DNA of 30,021 nucleotides from a virus, in IMG/VR virus record IMGVR_UViG_3300045999_006266, positions 1-30,021 of that record. One strand, given 5' to 3'. How positions within the stretch are numbered: position 1 is the first letter of the stretch; every line of letters begins with the position of its first letter. Shown here one piece after another: positions 16,450 to 23,334 of this stretch. The notes under the pieces are model-generated. The model worked only from the letters and a program-made list of their open reading frames with translations, was not told where the DNA came from and did no database searches. Both the position numbers and the translations under genes were made by a program.

Positions 16450-17342
16450 TGGCCGGGACACAGGTCTTCCCGACTGTCCCCTCTACGGGCGGCGGCACGG
16501 GTAGTGCGGCCACGTTTAGCGGCCTGTTTGGCGACGGCACTGACGGCGACTTCACTGTCGTCGCCGGGACTCCGCTGCTCCTCTCTCGCGAACGCCACTA
16601 CAACAACCTGACCGTCCAGGCGACGGCAATCGTGAAGCCGCAAGGGTTCAAGCTCCTGGTTGCCAACACGCTGACGAACGCCGGGACGGTCAACGACAAC
16701 GGCAACGACGCCACGGGAACGGGCGGCGGCGGCGGGCTCGCAGCGCGACAGTTCCTGAACGCCCAATCGGGCGGCGGCGTTAACGGTCGGTCCTCGACGG
16801 GCGTTGGGAACAACGGGATCGCCGCGACATCGAACTCGTACAACAACGTCGGCACGCTCCCAACGGGTGGAAACGGCGGCGCGGCGAACGCCCAGGCGGG
16901 CGGCACGGGCGGCGGGTGCACCGTCGCGAACTCCAAGTGGGCGTCCAGTCTGTTTGTGGGTCGCGCGGCGACCGCTGGCTTCGGCGGCGGCGGCGGCGGA
17001 GCCTCGGGGGGATGCGACGTCTCCGCGGGCGGCGCAGACTCGGGCGGCGGCGGCGGCGGCGGCGGCATCCTCTGGCTCGCGGCGAAGAGCATCGTCAACG
17101 CTGGCGGGTTCATCGGTGCGGCAGGCGGGAAGGGCGGCGATGCTTCGTCCTTTGGCGGCGGCAAGGCAGGCGGCGGCGGCGGCGGCGGCGGCGGCCTCGT
17201 CGGCATCCTCACGACGACTCCGGTCGCCTCGATTGGCGGGACTGTGTCGGCGGCAGGCGGTATCGGCGGCGCGGGTATCAACGGCGGGGGCACGGGTCTC
17301 GCTGGGACCGACGGCAGCGTCAACATCATCGTCTTCGCGTAG
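16449..17342 (+). CDS. Glycine-rich tail adhesin
   Basis: This 297-residue protein has two parts. Residues about 28-85 (GDGTDGDFTVVAG, then YNNLTVQATAIVKPQGFKL and LVANTLTNAGTVNDNG) match a repeated beta motif common in phage tail-fibre and adhesin proteins. Residues about 90-290 are extremely Gly-rich, with runs of six to ten glycines separated by short loops. This composition is known from polyglycine type II helix bundles such as the phage S16 gp38 adhesin, where the loops between glycine strands contact the host receptor. Receptor binding is therefore the likely role. Two Cys lie in separate loops (near residues 157 and 189). GGC runs in the DNA could allow length variation. Confidence 0.75.
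   Translation: MAGTQVFPTVPSTGGGTGSAATFSGLFGDGTDGDFTVVAGTPLLLSRERHYNNLTVQATAIVKPQGFKLLVANTLTNAGTVNDNGNDATGTGGGGGLAARQFLNAQSGGGVNGRSSTGVGNNGIAATSNSYNNVGTLPTGGNGGAANAQAGGTGGGCTVANSKWASSLFVGRAATAGFGGGGGGASGGCDVSAGGADSGGGGGGGGILWLAAKSIVNAGGFIGAAGGKGGDASSFGGGKAGGGGGGGGGLVGILTTTPVASIGGTVSAAGGIGGAGINGGGTGLAGTDGSVNIIVFA
17043..17195 (+). repeat. GGC trinucleotide runs in the adhesin gene
   Basis: Two uninterrupted runs are present: (GGC)8 at 17043-17066 and (GGC)9 at 17169-17195, with a shorter (GGC)4 at 16983-16994 just upstream. All are in frame and encode polyglycine. Such tracts can gain or lose whole codons by slippage without breaking the frame. Confidence 0.85.
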
Positions 17343-17350
17343 GAGCCTAC

Positions 17351-17548
17351 ATGCCCTTCCTCGTCGTGCCTGCGGGCTTCCCCTCTGAGACCGCAACCGA
17401 GCTCGCCGTCGCCAACGGCTGCGCGGGCTTCTACACGGGCGTCCCACCGAAGTGGGTAGCGCTCTCCGAGGCGCAGGGCTGGACCCTGCCCTGCATCGTG
17501 ACCGAGGACGAGGACGGCAACGCCGTCAGCTGGGCTCCGGTCGCCTGA
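17351..17548 (+). CDS. Small hypothetical protein in tail-fibre cluster
   Basis: A 65-residue protein with a hydrophobic start (MPFLVVPAGFP) and an acidic C-terminal part containing EDEDGNAVSW. The ATG at 17351 is preceded by AGGAG at 17341-17345. The open frame continues upstream to 16916 inside the adhesin gene, but that extension is an arginine-rich shadow of the GGC repeats and should not be used. The stop is one base from the next ATG. Function unknown; a small virion protein or fibre chaperone is possible. Confidence 0.6.
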   Translation: MPFLVVPAGFPSETATELAVANGCAGFYTGVPPKWVALSEAQGWTLPCIVTEDEDGNAVSWAPVA

Positions 17549-17549
17549 C

Positions 17550-18071
17550 ATGGCCCTCGTCCCGCTTTACCGTGAGGCTTCGTCTGGCGCCGTCGTCGGC
17601 AAACTGAAGGCCGGAACGAACGTCACGATCACTGAGACGACCGTCGCAGGCGCGCTCGAGGTGACCGTCGCGGCCTCGGGTGGCGGAGGAGGAGGCGGAA
17701 CGCCCGCGACGACAGTCGTGTCGGAAACCTCGCCGGGACAGTCGCCCGCCGTGGGGAGCTCGACGGACTACGCGCGTGGGGACCACTCCCACGGCACGCC
17801 GACCGTGCCCGCGCACACGGCGCTCAGCTCGCTCGCGTGGACGTCGGCGGGGCATACCGGGAGCTCGACTGCCGTCGCCGCGTGGAACGGTGGCGGAACC
17901 GCTACGGTCGTGCAGGCGACGGCGAATGAGACGATGCTGGTACGTCGTGCGGGCGCCCTCCAGTGGGTTCCCATCGTCGCCGGGATCGGCCTCTTCGCTG
18001 GTGAGCTCGCCGACGACGGAAAGGTCCTCTTCCCGAACGGTTCTGCCGTCTTCCCTGGGAGTATCGCATGA
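17550..18071 (+). CDS. Tail-fibre-type protein with HxH motif
   Basis: This 173-residue protein starts one base after the preceding stop. Residues 44-50 are a Gly run. Residues about 60-84 contain PGQSPAVGSSTDYARGDHSHGTP, recast here as a linker followed by DHSHGTP with H79 and H81. The 'YAR-DH-HGTP' phrase recurs in tail-fibre proteins of many phages, where His-x-His sites bind metal in the fibre axis of some trimers. The C-terminal third is hydrophobic and beta-rich. It probably forms part of a fibre or its base together with the next gene, whose ATG overlaps its stop. Confidence 0.7.
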   Translation: MALVPLYREASSGAVVGKLKAGTNVTITETTVAGALEVTVAASGGGGGGGTPATTVVSETSPGQSPAVGSSTDYARGDHSHGTPTVPAHTALSSLAWTSAGHTGSSTAVAAWNGGGTATVVQATANETMLVRRAGALQWVPIVAGIGLFAGELADDGKVLFPNGSAVFPGSIA

Positions 18072-19051
18072 GCCTCGAGGCTTTGAAGCATCGCCGTCTG
18101 GCGACCGTCAACGCCGCGTCGATGACCATCCCCGCGGTCCTCGATGCGTTCTGGGCCGCGGTTGACCCCACGGTCACGACCTACTCGGACGGAAGCACGC
18201 GCTCCTTCTCGGGCGTCGGCGCGACCGGGTGGACGTGGACGCGCGTGCAGGTAGGCGGCACGACAGAGGCTCTCTACGCCACGCCCCCGAATGGCTCGCT
18301 GGCGCAGCGCGTGGTCATCGCCGGGCGGTCCGCTGCCCCGACGCCTTCTCCCACGATGATCGCGCCCGACACGTTCCTCGCGAGCGGTCTGCTCATTGGC
18401 CAGCAGCTCTCGGCTGGCACGTTCACGACGTGGAACGCCGCAACGCCGTTCACAAACGCCCGATGGTCTGGCTACACTCGCCTCGGGAACGCCGTCACGA
18501 CCTACTCGTCCATCTCCGTCTGTGTGTACGAGTCTCAGGAGACGGTCTGGGTGGAGCTGCTCACGAACGGTACCGCCGTCCTCGTCGCTCCCGTCGGTGC
18601 GATGTACGACCCGGAGACTGTGACGGCGGCGGCGTGCGAGACGGACGGTCGGCGCTACGGGTTCGCCACAGTCGGCACCACGGCCCTCACCAATAACTTC
18701 CTCGGCTCTGCGACTACCGGGACACTCTGGCAGCCGGGAGCCTCCGCGGGGAACTCGCATGCGTACATGTGGCGCCCAGGGAGCACGACGATCGACACGT
18801 CGGCGAGGGCGTGGGGTTCGAACGGTACGTCGACCGCAGTAATGCAGACCAACCTCGCTGGAGAGTTTGCGGGCACGCCGCTATTCATGTCCGCGACGAG
18901 CGGCTGGGTCGGACGCGTACGCGAATGCTACTGGGGACGCCCTGTCCTGTACCACCAGCGTATCGACACGACGCCTGGCGTTATCGCCGCCTACGGCATG
19001 GCGTGGTCTACCACGTCGGCAACTGGCGACGGTCTCCTCCTGAAGTACTGA
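18068..19051 (+). CDS. Putative tail-fibre or receptor-binding structural protein
   Basis: This 327-residue protein starts in an ATGA overlap with the HxH fibre gene. The N-terminal 35 residues are helical (ALKHRRLATVNAASMTI); the remainder is rich in Thr, Ser, Gly and aromatic residues with alternating beta patterns. Examples are WVELLTNGTAVLVAPVG and the C-terminal YHQRIDTTPGVIAAYGMAW, which looks like a lectin-like jelly-roll edge. It contains no recognised enzymatic motif. Position and composition suggest a distal fibre or receptor-binding element. Confidence 0.65.
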   Translation: MSLEALKHRRLATVNAASMTIPAVLDAFWAAVDPTVTTYSDGSTRSFSGVGATGWTWTRVQVGGTTEALYATPPNGSLAQRVVIAGRSAAPTPSPTMIAPDTFLASGLLIGQQLSAGTFTTWNAATPFTNARWSGYTRLGNAVTTYSSISVCVYESQETVWVELLTNGTAVLVAPVGAMYDPETVTAAACETDGRRYGFATVGTTALTNNFLGSATTGTLWQPGASAGNSHAYMWRPGSTTIDTSARAWGSNGTSTAVMQTNLAGEFAGTPLFMSATSGWVGRVRECYWGRPVLYHQRIDTTPGVIAAYGMAWSTTSATGDGLLLKY

Positions 19052-19057
19052 GGCAAC

Positions 19058-19252
19058 ATGACCTACACTGAGCAGATCGAGGGCTATGTCGCCGCCTACC
19101 CGGAGACGGCGCAGGCGCGGCTCCCCGAGACGTGTGGCGTGACCACTCTGCCCGCGTTTCCGCACGTCGTGGTGCACGTTTGGGCAGATGACTTCTGCGA
19201 GCTTGAGGACGCAAACGGCGCGGACATCGCGAGGTTCCGTCTCGTCGGTTAG
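19058..19252 (+). CDS. Small hypothetical protein
   Basis: A 64-residue acidic protein with two Cys (residues 26 and 47) and a beta-rich middle (PHVVVHVWADDFCELED). TGAGG upstream at 19049-19053 can act as ribosome binding site for ATG 19058. It closes the fibre gene series, just before the lysis genes. Function unknown. Confidence 0.6.
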   Translation: MTYTEQIEGYVAAYPETAQARLPETCGVTTLPAFPHVVVHVWADDFCELEDANGADIARFRLVG

Positions 19253-19273
19253 GCGACCTCACTAGGAGGTCTG

Positions 19274-19582
19274 ATGCCCGAAGCGCAGACTGCGAGGTGG
19301 AGTGACCGCCTCGTTCCAGTTCCGGTGTGGTCTCTCATGCTCCTTGGCGCGGCGATGGTCGGCGGCGGCGGTCTCGCGGGTGGATATTTCAGCGAAGCGC
19401 AGGCCAAGCCTGCCATCGCCGCCGAGGATGTCTCGGACATGCGGACCATCCTCGCGCGTATCGACGGGCGCCTAGAGAGCATGGAACGCGAGGGCGCGGC
19501 CCTCCGCTCCGAGCTGGTGAGTTTGCGGCGGGATGTGAACGCGCTCCGAGCCGATGTCGACACCCTCCAGCGCGGACGCTGA
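19274..19582 (+). CDS. Membrane-anchored coiled-coil protein, holin-like
   Basis: A 102-residue protein has a short N-terminal hydrophilic part, one membrane segment at about residues 16-40 (VPVWSLMLLGAAMVGGGGLAGG) and a long C-terminal coiled coil with heptad leucines (residues 55-100). It is preceded by AGGAGG at 19264-19269. One membrane span followed by a coiled coil and the location before the endolysin fit a small holin, antiholin or inner-membrane spanin. None can be chosen from sequence alone. Confidence 0.62.
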   Translation: MPEAQTARWSDRLVPVPVWSLMLLGAAMVGGGGLAGGYFSEAQAKPAIAAEDVSDMRTILARIDGRLESMEREGAALRSELVSLRRDVNALRADVDTLQRGR

Positions 19583-19745
19583 CTGCCGTCTAGAAGCTGG
19601 CGAGCTAGCAGTCCGCACCCCGCACGGGTGGCTACTGCCGGACGGACGTACGGTCCCCTCCCTAGCTGACTGCTACATCGCCGTCGGCGCTGGCTGGCGT
19701 ATTGAATCCCCACCCCCGCCACCTCGGCGTACCAGGAGGAACCGC

Positions 19746-20264
19746 ATGGACCCCATCCCCGTACCATCAACCTCGGAAGAGGTTATCGCGCAGGTCTCCG
19801 ACGACGCAGCGCTCCTCACTGTCGCGGCTCCTGTGGTGGCGCATGAGGTCCAAGCCGCGGCCACGCCCACGGCGAGCGAGCTGGGCAAGCTTGCCGAGAG
19901 CGCAGGCGACAACCCGCTCCTCGCGCTGGGGCTCGCTGCTATCGCCGTGCTGGGTGGCGGATCGGCGTGGAAGCTCTGGACGAAGCGCAGCGAGCAGGCG
20001 CACGAGCTCGCGATGAAGCGCCTCGAACTGGACGCGGCGACGGCGAACGGGACCGCGCAGCCCCCGCCCTGTCAGGCGAAGCAGGCCGAGGTGGACGCCA
20101 AGCTCGCAGCCTTCGAGGCGCGGCTGGGAAAGGTCGAGAAGACCTCGCTCGCCTTGCCCGACGGCTTCGACGCCGACGAGCTGACTGGTCGTCTCAGCAA
20201 GGTGGAGGGCGCGATCAAGCGCTTGGGCGTCAAGCCGCCCGCAACGAAGGGAGGTACCAAGTGA
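19746..20264 (+). CDS. Second small membrane protein of the lysis cassette
   Basis: A 172-residue protein has a single membrane segment at about residues 56-77 (NPLLALGLAAIAVLGGGSAWKLW). A charged coiled coil follows (about 80-155), then a Lys-rich tail. The ATG at 19746 has a perfect ribosome binding site, AGGAGGA at 19734-19740, five bases away. The same frame is open back to another ATG at 19554, inside the end of the preceding gene, giving a 236-residue form with a Pro-rich linker; that start lacks a good binding site. Together with the preceding membrane protein it probably forms a holin/antiholin pair or helper for the M15 endolysin. Its stop overlaps the endolysin GTG. Confidence 0.65.
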   Translation: MDPIPVPSTSEEVIAQVSDDAALLTVAAPVVAHEVQAAATPTASELGKLAESAGDNPLLALGLAAIAVLGGGSAWKLWTKRSEQAHELAMKRLELDAATANGTAQPPPCQAKQAEVDAKLAAFEARLGKVEKTSLALPDGFDADELTGRLSKVEGAIKRLGVKPPATKGGTK

Positions 20265-20710
20265 CTCTGACTGCACATTTCAGCTTCGAGGAGCTCACGC
20301 GCACGGGGCAGGCCTCCCTTCAGGAGGCCAACCGACAGGAGGCCCTGCCCTACGTGGACCGTCTCAAGGCCGTCGCCGAGATGCTAGAGGTCATCCGCTC
20401 GCGGTTCGGGCCTGTCCGCGTGTCGAGCGGGTTCAGGGGGCCTGCCGTCAACGCCGCCGTGGGAGGCAGTTCCTCGTCGCAACATTCTAAGGGCGAGGCC
20501 GCAGACATCACGTGCGCCAGCTGCGACGTTGAAACGTTGCACAAGTGGATCGTGACCGAGAGCGGGCTTCGCTTCGGGCAGTGCATCTTGGAGAAGCCGC
20601 CGGGCAAGGCGTGGGTGCACATCTCCCTGGGCGCTCCGTGGCGTCCCGCTGCGAAGTGCGGCGAGTCGCTCTTCTTCGACGGCAAGACCTACAAACCGAT
20701 GAAATACTGA
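20261..20710 (+). CDS. M15-family peptidase endolysin
   Basis: A 149-residue enzyme of the peptidase M15 (D-Ala-D-Ala carboxypeptidase/VanY/L-Ala-D-Glu peptidase-like) family, which cuts peptide crosslinks of peptidoglycan. Zinc ligands are visible in order: H75 and D82 in QHSKGEAAD (the family's H-x6-D), and H120 in WVHISL. SSGFRGPAVNAAVGG at residues 55-69 supplies the usual Ser/Arg substrate region. There is no signal peptide, so release needs a holin, supplied by the two membrane proteins upstream. The GTG start at 20261 forms a GTGA overlap with the preceding stop and has GGGAGG at 20249-20254. The open frame extends further upstream but only as a shadow. Confidence 0.9.
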   Translation: MTLTAHFSFEELTRTGQASLQEANRQEALPYVDRLKAVAEMLEVIRSRFGPVRVSSGFRGPAVNAAVGGSSSSQHSKGEAADITCASCDVETLHKWIVTESGLRFGQCILEKPPGKAWVHISLGAPWRPAAKCGESLFFDGKTYKPMKY

Positions 20711-20721
20711 CGTTTGACGTG

Positions 20722-20762
20722 GGTATACTTAGGTATACCTACGTCATACTCAGGTATACTCA
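20722..20762 (+). repeat. Array of GTATAC-type decamer repeats
   Basis: Four near-identical 10-base units follow the endolysin stop: GGTATACTTA (20722-20731), GGTATACCTA (20732-20741), GTCATACTCA (20743-20752) and GGTATACTCA (20753-20762). One extra base separates units two and three. The centre contains the perfect palindrome AGGTATACCT (20731-20740). The spacing is close to one DNA turn, as for cooperative protein binding, and the TATACT hexamers also resemble -10 boxes. Confidence 0.7.
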
Positions 20763-20854
20763 TGTCGGGGGAACCCTACCCCAGAAAGGCGGCGCGCTTC
20801 CTCGGCATGGTGTCGAGGCGGCGCGTCGTCTCGCTATGGGGTACGTGTCCCTAA
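20762..20854 (+). CDS. Possible 30-residue leader peptide
   Basis: An ATG directly at the end of the GTATAC array opens a 30-residue basic frame (MSGEPYPRKAARFLG..., ending at TAA 20852-20854). It has no clear ribosome binding site, and a stem with an internal loop lies inside it (20793-20797 with 20821-20825; 20800-20804 with 20814-20818). It may be a leader or chance. The next gene's AAGGAGG site begins immediately after it. Confidence 0.25.
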   Translation: MSGEPYPRKAARFLGMVSRRRVVSLWGTCP

Positions 20855-20863
20855 GGAGGTTCC

Positions 20864-21049
20864 ATGCCCTACGATCCCGCTGAGCTAGTCGAGCTGCCCG
20901 CGGAAGTCCTCGCCGTCATCGCCGAGATCCGCTCTGCTACCCGTGCAGGTGGCGACGGAGGCACCAAGGTCACGCGCGCAGAACGGAAGCGCATCGTCCG
21001 CGCCGCTCTCCACCTCGCGTACGTCCTCGGGCGGGATGGGCTCGACTAA
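20864..21049 (+). CDS. Small hypothetical protein
   Basis: A 61-residue protein with a mostly helical, acidic N-terminal half (DPAELVELPAEVLAVIAEIRS) and a basic C-terminal half (TRAERKRIVRAALHLAYVLG). A strong AAGGAGG at 20853-20859 precedes ATG 20864, and the stop overlaps the next ATG (TAATG). No family is recognised. It follows the lysis cassette and may belong to the same late transcript or to one starting at the repeat array. Confidence 0.65.
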   Translation: MPYDPAELVELPAEVLAVIAEIRSATRAGGDGGTKVTRAERKRIVRAALHLAYVLGRDGLD

Positions 21050-21399
21050 TGGCCGTCACCCTTGCGCCGACTCACCTTCCGCACGTGCAGGTCGTAACGA
21101 CGGGCACGTCCAACATCGTCACGCAGGTCAACCTGCCGACCACGCGGCATTTGCAGTTGAACCTGCACAACCGCGACAACGCCTCGAAACACGCGATGGT
21201 CTCCTTCGACCAGACCTTGACTGACGGTGGCGCAGCCCCGGCGACCGGGGGCTGGACCATCGATCAGTATCTGGCGTACAACACGAACGGCAACGGCGCG
21301 AACGGAATGCCGAGCGTCACGAAGTTCTTCCTGTTTAGCACTTCGCACAACTCCGTGGTCATCGAGGTCTTGCTATCGACCGCGAAGCCCGCTAACTAG
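21049..21399 (+). CDS. Small beta-rich protein, possibly structural
   Basis: A 116-residue protein rich in Thr, Asn and Val with beta patterns (VQVVTTGTSNIVTQVNL; SVVIEVLLSTAKPAN), resembling small virion proteins. It is coupled to the preceding gene by TAATG. Its stop TAG (21397-21399) lies inside a CTAG that is also the stop of the converging gene on the other strand (21396-21398), so the two transcripts collide with no space between them. Function unknown. Confidence 0.65.
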   Translation: MAVTLAPTHLPHVQVVTTGTSNIVTQVNLPTTRHLQLNLHNRDNASKHAMVSFDQTLTDGGAAPATGGWTIDQYLAYNTNGNGANGMPSVTKFFLFSTSHNSVVIEVLLSTAKPAN

Positions 21400-21593
21400 G
21401 GCTTCCTGTCGATGGTCGCGAGCTGGGAGCGGTCGTGCAGTAGCGCGGCCTCTTGCTCTTCGGCGTACGCTTCGACCTCGTCCAACTGGACCATCGCCGC
21501 GACGATAGCCTGCACGTGCGCGATGCGGCGCTCCTGCGCGTACTTGTGACGAAGCGCCTCAAGGCGCTGGCGCAGTGCGCCCGATGGGATCAT
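21396..21593 (-). CDS. Small helical protein at the end of the early minus-strand operon
   Basis: A 65-residue, almost entirely helical, charged protein (RQRLEALRHKYAQERRIAHVQ; VEAYAEEQEAALL) of possible coiled-coil nature. ATG 21593 overlaps the stop of the Gp157-family gene in an ATGA junction. An in-frame GTG two codons upstream (21599) is an alternative without a better binding site. It is the last gene of the minus-strand operon. Function unknown. Confidence 0.65.
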   Translation of the reverse strand: MIPSGALRQRLEALRHKYAQERRIAHVQAIVAAMVQLDEVEAYAEEQEAALLHDRSQLATIDRKP

Positions 21594-22093
21594 CGCCACC
21601 GGACACCGCGCTTGCTCTCCAGGGCGAAGCCCTCGGGGAGCTCCTGCCCCGCCTTCGCAGCCTTCAGGGCCGCGGCGCGGTCGGGCTCTACCTTGACCCT
21701 ACGCCACGTCTCGGGCCATGCGGACACGTCCTCGGGCCCGACGATGGATTGAGTCTCGGCGAGCCATGCACTGTAGGTGGGGCCCTTCACCTTCGGCTCT
21801 TCGCCCATCGTCTCGCGCGCAACGAGGAGCCCTGTCGCGAGGGCCTTCACGTGGTCGGCGACGTTCTCGCACGTCTTCCGCTTCTGACGGAGGCGCTTCT
21901 CTTCCGCCTCAAGGAGCTCCGCTTCCGCTTCCATGCGCCGGACGAGGTGCATGCAGGCGAGGACCTTATCCTCGCTCTGCTCGATCCACGTCGTGAGGAA
22001 CGCCACGGTCTCTTCTGAGATGAGCCCATCGTTCTGCTCGATCTCCATCTGCACGCGCGCGGCGCCGCGCATGAGGTCGTATGTCGTCGTCAT
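21590..22093 (-). CDS. Siphovirus Gp157-family protein
   Basis: A 167-residue protein of the Gp157 family. Residues about 30-100 form a long coiled coil with EAEAELLEAEEKRLRQKRKTCE. A beta segment follows near residue 110 (KVKGPTYSAWL). The family-typical C-terminus is VKVEPDRAAALKAAKAG then ELPEGFALES and a closing arginine-tipped strand. Gp157 was named from a Streptococcus thermophilus phage protein linked to phage resistance when expressed from the host; its biochemical role is unsettled, and it commonly sits next to recombination genes as here. ATG 22093 overlaps the stop of the Tad2 gene; a TTG at 22108 is less likely. Confidence 0.82.
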   Translation of the reverse strand: MTTTYDLMRGAARVQMEIEQNDGLISEETVAFLTTWIEQSEDKVLACMHLVRRMEAEAELLEAEEKRLRQKRKTCENVADHVKALATGLLVARETMGEEPKVKGPTYSAWLAETQSIVGPEDVSAWPETWRRVKVEPDRAAALKAAKAGQELPEGFALESKRGVRWR

Positions 22094-22344
22094 TCGATCA
22101 CCGTCCAATCTTCCGCGAGAACGTCAGTCTGCGAGGCCAACCACGGCACGAAGTCCAGCGTTGCCGTCTTCATGCCGATCCACGGGGCGGGGAGCAACCC
22201 GTGGAGTACCGTCTCGTGCTCGATGTCGACCGTCCATCCCTTGACGAGCAAGAGCCACATGCCCTTACCATTCCATCCGGCGCGAGCCACGCGCTCACCC
22301 TTCTTCAGCGCCATAAGCGCCTCACCGAAAGTCATTTTGTCCAT
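22090..22344 (-). CDS. tad2: DUF2829/Tad2-family anti-Thoeris protein
   Basis: An 84-residue protein with the full signature of DUF2829: MTFGEALMALKKGERVAR, GWNGKGMWLLLV, then PWIGMKTA and VPWLASQTDVLAEDW at the end. Members of this family (Tad2) bind and sequester the cyclic ADP-ribose signal that activates ThsA in host Thoeris defence, so it is a likely anti-immune protein acting early in the cytoplasm. ATG 22344 is preceded by AAGGAG with a five-base gap, better than the GTG two codons upstream (22350). It lies in an early operon with Erf and Gp157. Signal-binding residues were not checked individually. Confidence 0.88.
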   Translation of the reverse strand: MDKMTFGEALMALKKGERVARAGWNGKGMWLLLVKGWTVDIEHETVLHGLLPAPWIGMKTATLDFVPWLASQTDVLAEDWTVIE

Positions 22345-22353
22345 GGTCACTCC

Positions 22354-23082
22354 TTAGAACGGGAAGCCGGGGCCGTCTTCATCGGTGGGCGGGGGAGGGG
22401 CATCGAGGAGGGGGCCGCGCGTCTGCGGGACAGGCCCGCGAGGCTTGTCGCCGTGCCTCCAAATGACGCCCTGGCAGTTCTTGTCCTTGCACTTGAAGTC
22501 GGGCGCCTTGGGGTTCGTCTTCTTCTCCCGATTGTCCCACATCGAGCCCGAGCACGTGGGGCACGACGGGTCGATGCCCGAAGCCACCGGCGCGATGCGC
22601 TCCACGCTCTCGACACGCCCACCGAAAGCCTCGGCGACACGCTGAGCCTGCACCGGGGCGCGCTGGGGCGGGGCCTGCGGGGCGGCATGGTGCGCCGCCT
22701 GCCCATCGTCGTCCTCGGGAGCCACGCCGACGGCGGCAGCCAGGGCGTAGCGGCGCAGGTACGTCACGACAGAGCCCACGGCGGCGGGGCTCTGGTCGCG
22801 GGGGAGGGCCGCGCAGACCGATGCGATGTGCTGACCGCTCTTGTGTAGCAGGATCGTCGTCACGGTCGCGCTACCGTCCTCGAGGCGACCCGGATGCTGA
22901 GAGACGCTCAGGCCGTTGCTCGACAGGGCGGCGCGGCAGGCATCCCACACGCTCGCGAGGTCGGCGTAAGAGCTTTTAAACGCCGGGTTCGTGCGGTCCT
23001 TGACCGCCCCTTGGATGGAACCCTGCGCGTGCGCGAGGGCGGTAGCGAGCTGATCGAGCTCGGGAGACTGAGAGAGGATCAT
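22354..23082 (-). CDS. erf: Erf-family single-strand annealing protein with zinc ribbon
   Basis: A 242-residue protein of the ERF superfamily, which anneals complementary single strands during phage recombination and circularisation. The core at about residues 10-125 includes NPAFKSSYADLASVWDACR, GLSVSQHPG and SPAAVGSVVTYLRRYAL, then the acidic VAPEDDDG that closes the domain. A Pro/Gln/Ala linker follows. A zinc-ribbon with CPTC and CKDKNC occupies residues about 175-210, and an acidic, Pro-rich tail ending in GFPF resembles tips that bind partner SSB or exonucleases. ATG 23082 overlaps the upstream gene's stop (ATGA); the open frame extends upstream to 23172 only as a shadow. Confidence 0.9.
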   Translation of the reverse strand: MILSQSPELDQLATALAHAQGSIQGAVKDRTNPAFKSSYADLASVWDACRAALSSNGLSVSQHPGRLEDGSATVTTILLHKSGQHIASVCAALPRDQSPAAVGSVVTYLRRYALAAAVGVAPEDDDGQAAHHAAPQAPPQRAPVQAQRVAEAFGGRVESVERIAPVASGIDPSCPTCSGSMWDNREKKTNPKAPDFKCKDKNCQGVIWRHGDKPRGPVPQTRGPLLDAPPPPTDEDGPGFPF

Positions 23083-23315
23083 CGTGCGAACTCCGGAGCG
23101 ATGACGGTTATGCCCGAGGGCGTCGTGTGAGTGATGGTCCCGCGGAGGGAGGGAGACGGGTTCCATTCCCACCCCAGCATCGTCGCCCCCTTGGGCGCGC
23201 GGTTGAGGGTCACGCTCGCGCGGCCCTCATTGTAGGCGACATAGGCGATGTCTTCGGCGTGGTGCTGGAGGAGGAACGTGAGGAGGTTGGCGAGGGGGAG
23301 TGCGTGGTGTGTCAT
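23079..23315 (-). CDS. Hypothetical protein, first gene of the minus-strand operon
   Basis: A 78-residue protein with an N-terminal helix (LANLLTFLLQHHAEDIAYVAY) and a beta-rich remainder (ASVTLNRA, GITVIAPEFAR). It starts at ATG 23315 next to the divergent control region and is coupled to erf by an ATGA overlap. As the first gene of the operon it could be a small regulator or inhibitor, but no known motif is present. Confidence 0.65.
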   Translation of the reverse strand: MTHHALPLANLLTFLLQHHAEDIAYVAYNEGRASVTLNRAPKGATMLGWEWNPSPSLRGTITHTTPSGITVIAPEFAR

Positions 23316-23334
23316 GCCCCATAACTAGCAAGCC

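Noticed and set aside
16598-17551. Long minus-strand Pro-rich frame opposite the adhesin gene
   Set aside because: It is the complement of the glycine repeats (GGC read as GCC/CCG) and has no start site or context of its own.
20720-20762. A CRISPR array in the GTATAC repeats
   Set aside because: Units are 10 bases with no spacers; this is a binding-site-type array.
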